Shown: positions 12,742 through 26,007 of the stretch, piece by piece
Position numbering within the stretch: position 1 is the stretch's first letter
Layout of the letters: the number at the start of each line of letters is the position of its first letter
From: Fasciolopsis buskii
Lineage: Eukaryota > Platyhelminthes > Trematoda > Plagiorchiida > Fasciolidae
Assembly (NCBI GenBank): GCA_008360955.1
Contig: LUCM01009415.1
Span: 1 to 64,000 of the forward strand
DNA: 64,000 nucleotides
Reading direction: 5' to 3'
Position numbers and translations under genes: made by a program
The notes under the pieces: model-generated
The model's database searches: none
Told to the model about the DNA's origin: nothing
What the model saw: only the letters and a program-made list of their open reading frames with translations

Positions 12742-12963
12742 CAACTGCTTCATAACACCAGCTCTTCCCATTGACCACCCACTTGGCACTGACCCTAAGG
12801 ATCTTCTCGGCTTTCAGTTCAAATGTTACACCACAGGACACAGCAAGCCTATGAGCAGTCAAGTTCGCGAATGTAGGGAAGCGAACTGCCGGACCCGTGT
12901 TTTTTCGGCGGCGTAAGAAGTCCATTTCCTTGCCGTCTTTACAAACTAGGTAAATGTGACCTA
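12742..12963 (-). CDS. Candidate internal exon, possible Ig-like half domain
   Basis: On the minus strand a T-rich acceptor ending CCTTTTTTAG and a canonical GTGAGT donor bound a 222-base segment. Only one frame is open; it enters and leaves in phase 1 and gives about 73 residues. Two cysteines near the centre and end, and a segment reading LAVSCGVTFELK followed by VSAKWVVNGKSW, resemble the B-strand Cys and C-strand Trp spacing of immunoglobulin-like domains. Symmetric 1-1 exons are usual for such extracellular modules. The splice bounds are seen; the Ig-like assignment is inference and could be wrong. Partner exons would lie at higher coordinates for the 5' side. Confidence 0.4.
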
Positions 12964-15900
12964 CTAAAAAAGGATAATTCAAGAATGTTGAGCAAATGAT
13001 GCATTCAATCTAACATATCTACCTGGGCTCAGGGTTCCTGAGAGTCGTTGAATAACACGTTATGATTTCCGGTGTGCTGGTAAGGGTATGGGTTAGAAAT
13101 TAGAACAAAAATAAACAATCGCGCTTGATGTTTGCAATATGGCTTCTGCCGCGGATTCTGACGCGTGACAACTGTCAGGCCACTTGGCCAATTTCAAGAA
13201 GGACTCCTTGCACTCCAGTGTTGTTTCAGTAGTTAGTTCTCGCTGCCTTTTCGTTCGGGAAGAACAGCCTTTTTGTTATCGATGGTTCATTTTGTGGGAT
13301 CTTCAACTTGGTTCCAAGTGCTCAGCCCGAGAAAAAACGCGGCCGGTCAAGTACAGGCACTTTTCCATTGATTACCGTTTTGTGACACCGATCCAGCATT
13401 CGTGATCAATAGAAGTTACGCTGACGACTGGCTTGATCCAATCACTTTTGGACTCGAGCTTATACGCAGTCTAAAATGATGACGGTCAGACTTTCAATAT
13501 CAAAATCATGGATTTGGGGAAGCTAAGCCTCTATTCGCCTGTTTCGTCTCGGTTCATTAGGCCTGGCGTCGGTGTTGGATGATACTCGGGCGCCTATTCG
13601 AGATTCTGTTAGGAATGAAGTTTGGCTTTGCCTACAATTTTTGATTACCAAATCACTTGGTTTTGGTGATAGTACAACAATGGTAGCTTCTGAATTTTGA
13701 GCATTTTTGCACTCCAGATTGTCCCACGTTCTTGTAGGCCAGCAGTGAGACTGTAGCTTTGTCTACGTAGTCATCAACCCGAATTGGTTTTGCATACTCT
13801 GTTCAGTAAACTTTATCTGAGCTTGATCATCTGGGTTTCGTTGTAATCCCTGCCTTTTTTGTCAGAGACAAAGTAGACATTCTGCAAACTTGTGCGCCTG
13901 TACATCTCAGTTTGCATCGCACGTCCTCTCCGATCGACCCACTAGATTAATCTCCCGCTTTTTGTGTATGCCGTACATGAACAAACCTTGTGTTTGCCAT
14001 GAAACGTGTCTTCTCGTGATCTAAGAAACATGCATATTATTGCTACTATCTCTACCGTGTTTGTGGTAAACTGCCCCTCTTTATCACTAGTCTAAGTGGG
14101 CTAAAACCCTGCTTTAATCTTATTCCTTACATCTCTGCTGTCTTCGAAATGTGGGTTTTTCGATCATAGATACAGCAGATCACACCTCAGTGGCATGACG
14201 TGAACAAACAGCTTCACATAAAACCGCAACCGTTGGCAAACGTTGTTCGTGTATATTTTTTTAAATAAAGGAAGTAACAAATAGAAAAAAATGTATTTTA
14301 ACCCCTAACGAGAGCCACAAAGACGAAATGCATGGCAGCAACTGCGTTGAGGGTTGAAAATTTTGGGAATGTTACACCAAAAAATACTCTGCCAGCCGCA
14401 GCACTCGGTGCAGATTGGCACTGACTGACAACGCGGAACTCCTTAGTCTTGGGACAGCAGTGCAAGGAGAGGCTGAGCTTGCAATTCTGGCATTCAGTAA
14501 AACTTTATATAATTGTTCGTATCATATAACAGCTATTTAACCCTTAGAATTCCCGAATTGTGCATTACTTTGATTCCATGGACTTCCTGTTGGTTAAGTT
14601 TGGTCTTCTGCCAGCCTGAAGAACAAATCAAAGTTGAATCATTGATGAGGGGCGGAGGTTGACTTGGGTCAGCGTTGTCGAGAGTGGAGTAGACAAGCTT
14701 TAGGAGGTTGTCTGCCCTATTACTCTGGGCAGAGGTACAAACGGACTACGCAGAATTAAATGAAAACGCTATGGAAACTAGGCTTGTAGATTTGACAGCC
14801 CGGTAATGGATCGGCACCTTAAGAACGGAAACTTTTGAAAGCTGTTACCAAGTTGTTTAGTTGTGTAGATGCGCTGCGGCTGCTGGGTAGTCTAGTGGAT
14901 TCGAATTCCGCGGAAAGTGGGGGTCATGTTTTTTTGCCTTGGATTTCATTTGTGAACCCGGTAAAACGGACAAGAATAATTAATGATAACCACCCGGAGC
15001 TGGAGTTTTGGGAATCGCACCAGCTAACTAGGTTGGATGCTGGATCACAACGGAAGTGACACAGTTGGCACATGTATGATCAGAGAACTCGGATTGCGGA
15101 GTTAAAAAAGAAATAATCAAGAATGTGCACTTGGTTTTGTTTCTCGAAGGCAAATTTGCAAGCTGTGGAAGCAAACTTTCACCGGCCTACTGGAAAGAAC
15201 TTCCCGACAGCTGGATTTGCTTTGTGCTTGTAAAGAGGCCTTCGAGCCGATAAGCCTTTAGGAAGATAACTGTGACCAGCAGGACGGTGTTTTTAAACCT
15301 GTCTACCGGCTGATGTCAGGTGGTTACTGGATTGTGGCAGACATTTTTGATTAGCACTGCCGCATACTTGGTGAACATTGCGGTTCGGGTAGAAGGACCA
15401 ATGCGTATGCTTGTGCTAGATGCTCTACGTGATGCGTCGGCAGATTCCCCTTTAGTTAGGGGTAATTTTGTCGAACGTTTGGAAACACTCGGTAACTTGG
15501 CACAAAAATTTCCACGGCCTTCTTCGATGATCTAATTGAGATATACAATGCGCTTGTGTCACCAACAGTTCTTGATGCTGTGGCCTAGACGTTTATTATA
15601 GGGACGGTTTATCTAGCTGCGACTCTCCGGCAGAAGTTACTTCAGAAAATTTGCCAGAGTCAGGAATGAGTTTACTGCTTGGACCTGAAGTCTTCGAAGA
15701 GCAATGAATTTCGGAACACTGTTGTGGTTGCAAAGTTGATTGTCCGCCTGGTTTAACACCCGTGATCTGAGTCACCCACGGATCTTTAAAATACGGTGTG
15801 CACCCAACAGTTATAGCAATTTTAAGTCAATTTAGGGAGTTTTGTGGTCGTGAGTTTCAGATGTTGGGCTTTTGGGTTCGTTACTCGCCGCGGATGGGAG

Positions 15901-18262
15901 GTGGGATCCGTAGAACTTGGGGGAACCTCTGTGAATATAAGTTCAACTTGAGATGGCAGGTGGCTAATCCGTTGCTCTAGTCGGATAGTGACATCACATC
16001 TATTAAATCTAATGAAAAGAGCTTCTAAAAGACAAGCTACAATTAAGGGTACAAACTACTTATGGAGTAATATCTCGTGTAGGGCAGCACCCCAAATAAC
16101 AAAATGGCTACCTAATCCACCAGAAATGTTGTAAGCTAATCCAGGCATAGGGCGAAATAATGCTGCCAAATTTCGTTTAGTGGTAGGTTTGCCAGTGTAA
16201 GGAAGTTATGTCTGACACCGAAATAGAAAGCACATTGGGTAGCAAGTCCTTGGGATGGATGCGTTTGAAATTGAGACGGAAATCTTGTTATAATTAGCTG
16301 GAAATTACAGTCTGTTTGATCGCATTTGCCCGCATTTTGTTCCAAAGTAGTTTGAAGATGAGGTTAAAATGGGACGAACATGTAGGGAGCTTCACCGATG
16401 TGAAACTGGCGAAGAGTTGACGAGCATTCCAATAGGCTATGCTGGTACGTTTACCCAGCTGGCATCCTCAACCTGGTGAAAATTAAGAGGCCCAGACCTA
16501 GTTTCACATATTAGGTAACGCCTAGGTATTTAGAGAAGCTGTAAGAATCCACCTACAGTTGATCCCTTACAGTCCATCATAGGCATCAATCAGCCGAATG
16601 TCTTACATTGGTTCTTCGAACCCGCCGCTTCAGCTTTGTTAGCGGCGAAAGCAATCAGGATGGTGGCAAGAGAATTGCAAACCGCATTCTCCTCCGGTCG
16701 CATCTTCAATTATTCTACGCCATATATGCAATGGGGAAATCAACTTTCTTATCCTGGTACCTCGAAAACAAGAGAAAAATCTCTTCCGACCTAATGGAGG
16801 CGTACCACTGGGAGTGAGGAATCAGTAGCTCGAGATTTGCAAGGGATGCAAATTGAGGAGAGAGCTCCGCATCCACAGCAAAGGGGACTAGAGTTTCGTA
16901 ATATAATGAATCTACTTAATGGCTCATTAGGACGTTTGAGGACGCACCTCTAGGTTCAAGAAGGATAAAAATGTCTTTAGTGTTCAATCATGTGTCATCT
17001 TTTCCTGTCTTGCGCGGTATCGTCAGTTAGCACTGCGAGAATCCTGACATACAAGTAGCGCTTAAAATCATACGTACAGATACCTTTGACGGGATGCCAC
17101 ATGTTAGTTCTCTATTTAGAATAAAAATTATGAATGTTCAAAAGGCGATAGCTAAGGGGGTTAGGACGGATCGTTTTCCGCTAATATGGAGAGATTGCGC
17201 CAACAGTACATTCCAAAGGATCGCATTAGACCCAGCTGTATTCTTTGATTTAGACTTACCTAACTTAAGAATGCAATATGTGTGGAAGATTTTACTGGGC
17301 TAGCCTTTTGGGCAAAGCCAAACACCAAACCATTTGACACAGTACTCGATAAATTGCAGAGGTAGCTGACAGGCAGTTTCATAAAACTAAATGACGTGTT
17401 AGTTCCCTATTGGTCTTGGCGAAATTTCGCGGTCACCTCTGGATAGTTAGGAAAATATTAATATTAATCCCGGTTGATGGAAAGAAAATAGACTGCCGGC
17501 GCATTTCAGTGCTGCCATATTCATGGCAAACGGCAATGCTGTCTCTGGAGGGATTGCATCTGCAGCTGTGCTCCGGCGTTCACGAGAGCAAACTAGTCAT
17601 ACTCCCTTTGTGGGAAACTGGGCTAAAAAGAAAAGCAATAAGATTGTTTGCTTGTGTTTATAAATGTAAGAGCAGTTTACATTGAAGTCACGAAATGGTT
17701 GATCGGAATTTCTTTCTTAAAGACGAAGTAAACTGCAGATTGTTTTCCGCGACGATAGGAATGACTTCAAAATAAGAACTCAGATTACTTCCTCTACTAA
17801 AGGACTATCTTAAAATAAGTTCTACTACTATTGACTAGAGGGTTACAGTAGATTGGCCCTCCTAAAGCTACTTTCATATCTGGCTTTTGGTTGACTTCCA
17901 TTGAACTGCATCTTATCAACATCGCTTCAGAGACTGTTGGTTCAGGGGACGTCAGAAACGGACACAAAGATTACAATTCATCTGCAAGCTGTGTGACAAC
18001 TTGATTCCTTAAAAGAAAAACATAGACCGCCTCACAGTGGCTATTCAGCCAATAGTAGTTGTCTTTGTACCGCATACGTGCTCTTTGCACTAAATCTCTC
18101 TCTTCCTTTGAAATTATTCTTATGTCGTAATTTACGCCGATCAGCGACTGCCGAGGTTCGTTTTCGGTGGTCATACACAAGGCGGGTCCACGCATCGAGT
18201 GAGGTCTACCTCGAGCACAGTGTTGTGCTGTTTAAGTCTGGTACAAACGAATACCGAAACAA
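12964..18262. other. No gene recognised
   Basis: Intron-like sequence. A 27-base segment at 13,718-13,744 has good splice bounds on the plus strand and is listed under findings as a possible micro-exon. The open run at 17,410-17,685 on the plus strand has no splice acceptor at its start. No RNA gene, repeat family or mobile-element motif is recognised. Confidence 0.5.
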
Positions 18263-18419
18263 ATGCAGTCACTCTTGATTGACGCAGCATATGGGACGCT
18301 CTTCGAACCCTTCAAGGACAGACATGATCGTCGGAGTATTAGGCTACTTGTAAATAATATAGTTAATAATAGGAAATTGGAGCTTCAAACAACGCACATC
18401 ATGCATGAATATTCTTTTG
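18263..18419 (+). CDS. Candidate 5' coding exon, function unknown
   Basis: An ATG at 18,263 opens 52 codons that end, with one base over, at a GTAAGA donor (18,420). The peptide is balanced and polar; it includes YGTLFEPFKDRHDRRSIRLL. An upstream CAG at the ATG could instead be an acceptor, but it lacks a pyrimidine tract, so the ATG is preferred. No downstream exon with matching phase was identified with confidence. Function unknown. Confidence 0.25.
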
Positions 18420-21302
18420 GTAAGAAACCGATGATGCCCTTCTTGGCTAAATTCCAAAAGCCAACTGACGCTTGCAGATTTGTCTACGTATACATATACG
18501 CATGATTATACAAGAATGTATTCCGTAGAAAATCACGATTTTTGCCAATTATGCACATGTCTTTACCTAACGCATAAATCTGTATGTCACCGATTATATA
18601 TGAATTCTCGGACACAGATGAATCTACAATAATTTATTTAACGACAAAGGTGCTGCAGTATCTGCATATTCACGATTCTTAGTACCTTAGGAATTATTAG
18701 GAATTCACACCAAGGGGCCCAAGCTGACTGATAGGAACGAGTATGTATGTATATGTGGAGAGTTGACATCAATACTATTCTTGGGATACTAATAAAGTTA
18801 CTGCACCACACAGTGTTTTCTTTCAAAATTTGTGCGAGTATGTGCTGAATGTGTACCAAAAATATATACTTAATAATATATATCCCCGGCTGCATGTCAA
18901 CATCTCCAGAAAACAGTGTACGGGTGTGTACTTTTACGCACGTGTTTTTCTGTCGTGTGAAACACTGAGCAGCCCAGTTGAGAACTAGTTAGGGCGAAGT
19001 AAATGTGAATCTAAGGTAGTCCGGAATTTCAATTTTGTCATTCTGAACATCAATCGGCTCACTAACTTGTTTGGCTATAGACAGGAGTCCATTGATACGA
19101 AGTTAGTGATCAAATGCAAGTTTATGGTCCATTAATTGTTGAAAGAAGCTAGTCCAAAGTACAGAAGTGATTGTTTCATCCAACCAGTTGCAGATTTTTC
19201 CTAATTGTAAAATTGCTTTTAAGGGATATCAACCACGTTGTTGAAATACAACTGTTCACAATGCCATATCACAAACAGTACACTCACAATAAATTATGAA
19301 GTTAAATTACATTTGAAACCATCCCAAGGGCTTCAGAACCGTCAGGTATAAGAATGGCTGTGTCGCTTAATTTCCCATAACTACGAGTATGTGACGCGCC
19401 CCGTTCAAGGTGTATCATCAAAACTAGTTTTCATGATGATTACTGAATAGGAGTAGGATGTGGTGTTCATGACAACATTGCTGTCAAAATCTCCCACCTC
19501 CCCGGTATTTACAATATCTCTACTTCCAAGTAGAGTACAATAAACACTTTGGGAAATTGCGTCAATGGTCGTTTAGGAGGTCTGAGTGAGAAATTTTGAT
19601 CGCTCAGGAACAGGATTCGGCCTTATTGTTTCCAAGCTTTTTAAAATAACCTTTGCGTCGATTAACTCATTTTGACACCTCAACAGTCAGTGCTGTAAGC
19701 AATGGCAATTGTGTGTGAAGCAATAAGATATCAACTTTCGAACATCGACCAAGCATACAGCTTTCAAGCAACAACTGACGCAAGTTGTCGTTTTGCGAAT
19801 AAGGTGACAGATGGGTTATGAAACCACCGTAGGTGAGTGAGTTGCAACCATAACAACCTAAGCTTCGTGTTTGGAGACGTGTGCCTCCCATCCAACCGAG
19901 TTAGTGCATAGCTAAACAATTCTCAGTAAAATAGCCCCGGTTACGGAACACACAATAATTGCTAGGCGATCATGGTCCGTATAAGAAAAGTGTTAAACGT
20001 CAAAACGTTACCCTCTTTATAATAGAAAAATACGTTTGATAAGTTGATGAATTGAATACTGCCGAAAACAGCCAATGGAATTATGTAATGCCATTTCACA
20101 TTCTTCTTCTAGGTTCTCATGGGAGATGCACCGAGCCATAAAGATTTGGAGACTCTTTGCCCGTAACCAACACAGGTACCCATGCGACGTAAGAATTCGG
20201 AAAAGTTGGCAAACAGGATGAAGTGTGCGCGCATTGTACGACATCTGGTACCTGCAAATTTGTTGAGTCGTTGGAACGAGAAAGTTAACGGATGACGAAT
20301 CAGAAATCTAAAGCCACAGTTAACAACATATCTGTGATATCTATAATGTCTTTTGAGATAAAAAGCATCTGACGAAGAGAATCGTCATGAGGTTTAAGCG
20401 AAATGGTTCTCGCGCAACTGATCACTAAAATATAGAATGAGACTGTTTACGACTGAATTCAATTTCGCCACTAACGCAACCCTAAGGAATTAAGCCCGAC
20501 GACATGTGAGTGGGCAGTATAAATAATAAACTATCAGAAAACCAGATAAAAGCGAAATACGGCACTGGTCTCAGGGCCGATGGTATGGAATGAAACGTAC
20601 GATTTCTTTAGAGATGATGCGTAGAGATCCGCGAATATATCATTGGTCGGGTATTGTTTTGGCCTCTAGCTGAGCTGCTAAAAGACAGAATAGCAAAGCG
20701 GCACTTTTGAAACGGGAGATTTCGAGTCTCACGAACCCACATAGTTACAAACCCCTTCGAAAGAAATTACAACGAAAACAATATCCTGGTAAACCGAATT
20801 CCGCTCAATCGAAAGGACATGTCATCACGTCTAACAAATATTGGTAATTGAACAATCCAAGCCCAAAGGCAAACACGTTCCAAATTAATACTTAATTCAT
20901 GCTCCCAACTACTGTCCTGAGGGAACTGGACTACTGTCCGCCCATGGTAAATATAAGTTGCCTTATGAGAGGCACCAATCACAGACAAAAACCGTTTGCA
21001 GTTTTTACTACCGAACTGAACTCTTAGTACCTCGGATTCACTCTGCAGTTTTTTTCCTAAGTATCAACTGTGTAAGAAAAGATGAGTACATACTACACAA
21101 GTTCAACCAAAATGAGGACAAATCGACCAGAAATGCAAGTCTGTAAAATTCAAAAATAAATTGCTTAACGGAGGCAAACAGCAGATAGATGTGTTCTACA
21201 TATTGGTCAAAAAGGGAAGAGAGATTACCAATTTGGTAAACAAAACCATCACTTGTCGAAAAATTGCAAAAGTCGAAGAAAGACAAAAGTGAACAAAATT
21301 TT
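18420..21302. other. No gene recognised
   Basis: AT-rich, intron-like sequence with short ATG-TATG runs near 18,740. A minus-strand open frame at 20,767-20,988 looks protein-like but has no splice bounds. Nothing else is supported. Confidence 0.5.
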
Positions 21303-21437
21303 ATGGGGAAGGATAGGACACGATGGTTGATGGAAACCAAAGAGAGAAGATCCAAGTTAAAACTAAAGCCGATGAGAGAGTATTTACCCAAGTCAAAGAT
21401 AAAGGCACCAGGCGTTTCTCCACTTGTATTCGTAAAG
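21303..21437 (+). CDS. Candidate 5' coding exon, Lys/Arg-rich
   Basis: The ATG at 21,303 starts 45 codons that finish exactly on a codon boundary at a GTACGT donor. The peptide is strongly basic, with the run KERRSKLKLKPMREYLPKSK. A stop lies upstream in frame, so the ATG is the natural start unless a weak acceptor is used. The next good acceptor is at 21,541. Continuing in phase 0 from there gives only 24 codons before a stop, whereas the long open frame there is in another phase. The two may therefore not belong to one transcript. Confidence 0.25.
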
Positions 21438-21541
21438 GTACGTTTACTATTGTGTCGTTTTGATAAAGTCGAGTCCCACAACAGTCCAGAAACAAGCTGA
21501 ATTTGCTCTCTGCTTCAAAATGTTGGTTTTATGTGTTCCAG

Positions 21542-21848
21542 TCCATCAAGCACACTAACCGGGAGATTTATTTATGTCACATCAAGTCGGTCCATAACTA
21601 TCATAGCTACTTTTAGCAAGAAAAAATTAAGATTTTCAGGTGTGTTAGGGATAGATCCAGTTAATCCTAAACGGATAAATCATGTTCTTCAAGATATTCC
21701 AAGGCGTAGTGCGAAAGACCAATTGGCGACTGAAAACCTAGTTCTACTGGACATCCTCGGAAATTCACATCCATCATCCCCCCAACTGGGGATCACAGCC
21801 GGGTTGAAGGATTACGAACCAAACATAATGACCAGTAGCCCATTCTAG
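21542..21848 (+). CDS. Candidate terminal exon, function unknown
   Basis: The acceptor GGTTTTATGTGTTCCAG ends at 21,541. Entered in phase 2, the frame is open for 101 codons to TAG at 21,846-21,848. The second half is the more protein-like, for example GVLGIDPVNPKRINHVLQDI. It ends about 30 bases before the SM-alpha-like repeat that starts near 21,880. No domain recognised. Confidence 0.25.
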
Positions 21849-21879
21849 CCAAGGCTTCCAAAACCTCTGATGTAATATC

Positions 21880-22010
21880 TGTAGTCCCGGTTCATCATTG
21901 CTCGTCCCGAGTTCGCTTCCCTAATCCGACGTGATGCACAAGCACTACTGATGATTCCTAACTAGGATGAACCGAATACACAGCCACCCCACAGTCTCGT
22001 AATAACGGGC
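21880..22010 (+). mobile_element. SM-alpha-like SINE, partial copy 1
   Basis: The segment aligns by eye with the copy at 39,415. It has a degenerate Pol III B box (GAGTTCGCTTCC at 21,910) and then a hammerhead-type core at 21,942-21,972. The tRNA-like A-box end is degraded or absent and the 3' tail is not clearly kept, so this is an old truncated insertion. The family call rests on the combination of tRNA-like head and hammerhead core that defines the schistosome SM-alpha retroposon. Confidence 0.5.
21942..21972 (+). ncRNA. Degenerate hammerhead ribozyme core (SINE copy 1)
   Basis: The conserved box CUGAUGA is intact at 21,948-21,954. Stem II follows as UUCCU-AAC-UAGGAU, with four Watson-Crick pairs closed by a U-U mismatch where active ribozymes have G-C. 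The second core box is GAAC at 21,969-21,972 instead of GAAA. Upstream GCACU could form half of stem I, but the matching AGUGC is not preserved. Probably inactive. Confidence 0.4.
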
Positions 22011-22872
22011 TGAGCAAAGTGAATCATAACCCGTACTAACTTATCCTGTACTATTCATTTCGGTCAAATAGTGCTAGCATTCAAAACTGGATTTACCGAA
22101 ATTTCCGTCAAGTAATGAAAAGAGAGGAGAATCGAAAGAGTGATTCTAACTATTTCCCTGATGTTACTTTTAAAATCAACTTAAAAATTCTCAGGCTTAC
22201 TTAAATTAAATAAAAATAGTCCAGCTGATCTGCGAACACAAGTTTGCTATTAGTCTCGCTCGCTTTTGGAGCATCTCATCGACAAGCAGACACCACCGAT
22301 AGTTGACCAAGGCTTGGATGTTTTTGAAAGTGGCGATGCAAGAATAACGCCCCTCTTGGATTCACGCTTTTGGGTTGAACAGAAGTTCTAGCAAGGAAGT
22401 GGCAATTGCGACGGAAAATTCAGGTATTTCGTGAGAGCTTGGTATTCGGCTGATACTGAGACCGCATTATTAACCGATGAGCTCGGTGAACTCAGTCCTC
22501 AGCGAGCAACAAATTCTCCATTATTCGTGATGTATTATATGTACCCCAACACGATCGCCACAAATCCACAGATTTATAAATTGCAGTTTTCGCAACCTGT
22601 TGTAAACATAGTCCAACAAGACATCTGCAGGAATGTGAAACCACTTCATATAAACTGAATCCCGATATAATTATCAGTAACACCTAATAATTTATTTTTT
22701 TTGTTAAGTACGAAGCAAATTAAGAGGAGAAATACAACCACTAAAAAATAACCGCATGGGGAAGTGACCACGACCAAAAGTGACGCCATTGACCGTCTGA
22801 CCATCACTATTCAACATTCTTCAAGCCAAAGTGTGTTACTGTCGAGGTAAAATGAGTGCATTTTTCACTTAC
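22011..22872. other. No gene recognised
   Basis: AT-rich sequence with overlapping short open frames at 22,431-22,683 on both strands. No splice-bounded exon or repeat is recognised. Confidence 0.5.
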
Positions 22873-22987
22873 TGGTATTGACATCGGGGTTACGAGTTGA
22901 TTAGTTGGGAAGTTATCCGGTGGTATGGGTGTCATCGAAGTTGAAGGCAGTGCAACTGGAATGCGATCCGATAAGCATGACGAGCCA
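22873..22987 (-). CDS. Candidate internal exon, Ser/Thr/Pro-rich linker
   Basis: On the minus strand the acceptor ACATGTGCATTTCAG and a canonical GTAAGT donor bound 115 bases. Entered with one base to complete a codon, the segment is open and ends in phase 0. The peptide is rich in Pro, Ser and Thr, for example IPVALPSTSMTPIPPDNFP, as in flexible linkers of secreted or signalling proteins. Both splice sites are good. It might belong to the same minus-strand gene as 12,742-12,963, but the phases differ (out 0, in 1), so at least one further exon would have to lie between. Confidence 0.35.
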
Positions 22988-25900
22988 CTGAAATGCACAT
23001 GTTTAAATATGTTGCGACAGCTGAGTAACATGAGATCGTTGAATGACGCTTGAGGAAAATCAACATCTGAAACGAAGATGTGTGCGTTTCATTATTGGTT
23101 AGTAAATAACCACTCATAAAGATTTATCATGATTTTCTTCAATAAATGCATAGGAAAAGTGAATAGTGCTTGATACCCGATTATGCATACAGCATAATAG
23201 GAATAAATCTAAAAAACAAGAAATCATAACTAATTGCAAACTCCATTCACGACACTGACCTTACACCCAACACAATTCTGAATTAACCTAAAGATAGCGA
23301 TTGTGATCGAAAACTTCGTATAAGTACGAAAAACACTTTGAACCTGGAAAGCAATGGAACACTTTACTTAAAAACTAAATCCGCAAAAATAAACCGAATG
23401 CGAAATACAGAGCGTACCATTTGGACGACGTCCCGAACTCGGTCTACGGTTTTTAGTTATTGATTATGGTTACCAAGTCATTAGTATGCACTTCCGCCGC
23501 AGGCGAAGACTGATTACCATCATTTTTGTGTTGTAAATTCCATCATCCAACCAGGTTTAGTATATCGTCTCAGCTCTATTTAACGCTCAGTTACCTCCTC
23601 TCACACCTATGGCTGGTCCATTTTGGATCGGGTATCTGCTCGTCACTTCGCACCCAATGTGCCCAGGACCCGAGTTGTCAGTGTATCCACTTACCCTGTG
23701 TTCTGTTCAAAAAGCACTTATTTGTGTACTGCTGCCTACCGTGGCCGTACTTGCTTTCAATTTTGAAGCACACCAGTGGTCAGCTTTCCTAACGGTACAC
23801 GTTTGTTACTCGCTATGCAGTCCCCATCGGTTCATGGTCAAGGAGTCACCGGGCAAGATTCCGTTGCAACGGTAATCTACTTTCCACCCAAAATACAACA
23901 TTAATAGTGGAACGAAGACCGATTAGTAGACAGAAAGCTCCCATACTATGACCAAAGGTGGGACAGAACACAGTAGTGGAACTAGAGACTTCCCTATCGT
24001 TTAGATGTACGTAGAAAAAACCCAACCCAGTATTCAGTTGTTGGTCTTTGAGGAGTAGACTTTTGGCTATCAAGGTGCTAGAGAGCATATTAAGTGGATG
24101 TTTATAATGTACTACTTTAAGTACCTTTACTCCATGAAGAACTTCCACTTCCTTGATAAATAATGACGATTTCCGTCCCTTTCGTCATTCCCTCAAAGTG
24201 TACTTCCTGTCTACCGGTCTAGTACGAGATACTCAATCATTCTGACTAAACTTCGATTTCAAAGTGACATGTAACTGCCCCTCGTAGAATGAAAACCACT
24301 TAAAATCTGATGGTTTCCTTATCATACAATTCTTCAACTACGACCAAACTCTCAGTAGTATCGAATTTTTATTCCGAACATTATAGTAGTCCAGGCATTC
24401 TTCGTTCACCCAGCAACGAGTCAATCATTGGGACCGCGTACGCCTGATAGAGTTTTTGCTCATATATCGACCCAAGCGTGTGTGCGACTGGCGGTATGAA
24501 TTATGCTCACCTGTCTAGATGATACCTTTATGCTGACTTGGCTGATTTAATGAACAAAAGTTGTGCAAATTTGCACGACTCGGCTCACATAACATCTGGA
24601 TCGTAAATCAGGCAAAAACATTACTAGTTGTTCAGCTGTTTGTATTCAATACTAGCAAGAACAGTCAACGCGTTATTGACTTTTCAGTAAAAGTGATAAC
24701 AAAACGATCTGATGCCCATAATCACTATCAGGTGCATGCGATATACCGGAGCTTTTGTGTTCTATTACACCTCAAGACTTCCCGATATTTGGAAGTTGCT
24801 TTTCCTGGGTCATTTACTGGGCGTTTATTTTGACTGATATCACGTGACCCCACGGACCAAAAGAATGAGCAACGGTGTGAGAACTCACATGACAAGTGAT
24901 ATAAATACTAATCCACTGGCGATACAATGCAAATTTGGGACAGACTAGCATTGACTTCATGGCACTTAATAACTAGCAGTGACGTAAGTTGCCATTTTTA
25001 GTGTTAGTGGAATAGTTCCAATTCACTGAATTTCTTAATCATACGTGTAAAACGAAGCATAACAAGAGAGCCAGAAAATGAAGACGGAGTTAAACACACT
25101 GTCAATGGTATGTAGAGATGAAAAGTGACATAGCTAATCAAAATTATATGGGACTGGAGATTTTCTTTCCCTCACTTTTCTGCACAATAATAGGGTTTAG
25201 ACCAACCTGCGGAACTACAAAGATTACACAGTTTATTGTGCTCCGTGAAAGCGTTCATGTGGAACAGCATTGGTGATATGTTGGAATGAATCTTCTCGGC
25301 CAATAAATTCTGTGATCTAAATTGGATAAGGAAATTCCATATTGCATTTAAACAGTACATTGGTGAGCACACAACAAATCAGGAACTAGATAACTCCCGA
25401 TTCATATCTAAAGTGAAAATAATCTGTTGGTTTTCTTTAAACAGCAAGCATTTCATCAAGTGGAATCAATAAACCCCATAACGAGTTTCATACCCCGTCC
25501 CGCCAGAATTTCGCCGTATTTTCGCCTCCTTATTGAAGACAACAACCATTTTTGATATTAATATAACGGTCACGTGCAAAAAGTTAAGTACAAATTTCAT
25601 TTGGTTAGCTAACATTTAAACGAAAATATGGTGAAGGGTGGAAAAAAATAGCCACGGGTCAACACAAGTGAGACGACAGCGCACTGATCAGTTGGGCAAA
25701 AAAATCCACAAACAAGCATCAATGGGGCGAATTAGCCGGCGGACGATCAAGTACTGACTGGAAAGAAAAACGTAAGCGAATGATTTTGGTTTATGAGACG
25801 AATGTTAGACTGATTAATTTAGCTGTTTTCTTTACAGCTAACGAGCACGAGAGACAAAGCGATTGTCGATTGACGAACCAAGGCCAGAGCAGATTTCACT

Positions 25901-26007
25901 CTGCTTTTCTGTGCATTAGAACTTCCCCTCAGTACAGATGGCCTATTGACAGTTGTCATTTAAAAATAAAGTGAACTGTGATGACGTGTGGGTTTGTGGT
26001 CTAACAG
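22988..26007. other. No gene recognised
   Basis: Open frames at 23,526-23,875 (plus) and 23,846-24,148 (minus) overlap and are not splice-bounded. A weak hydrophobic frame is the only coding hint. No tRNA, repeat family or transposase motif is recognised. Confidence 0.45.

Noticed and set aside
21038..21481. 147-codon minus-strand open frame
   Set aside because: Phe/Leu/Ser-rich shadow of the A-rich plus-strand candidate exon at 21,303-21,437, which has a start and donor.
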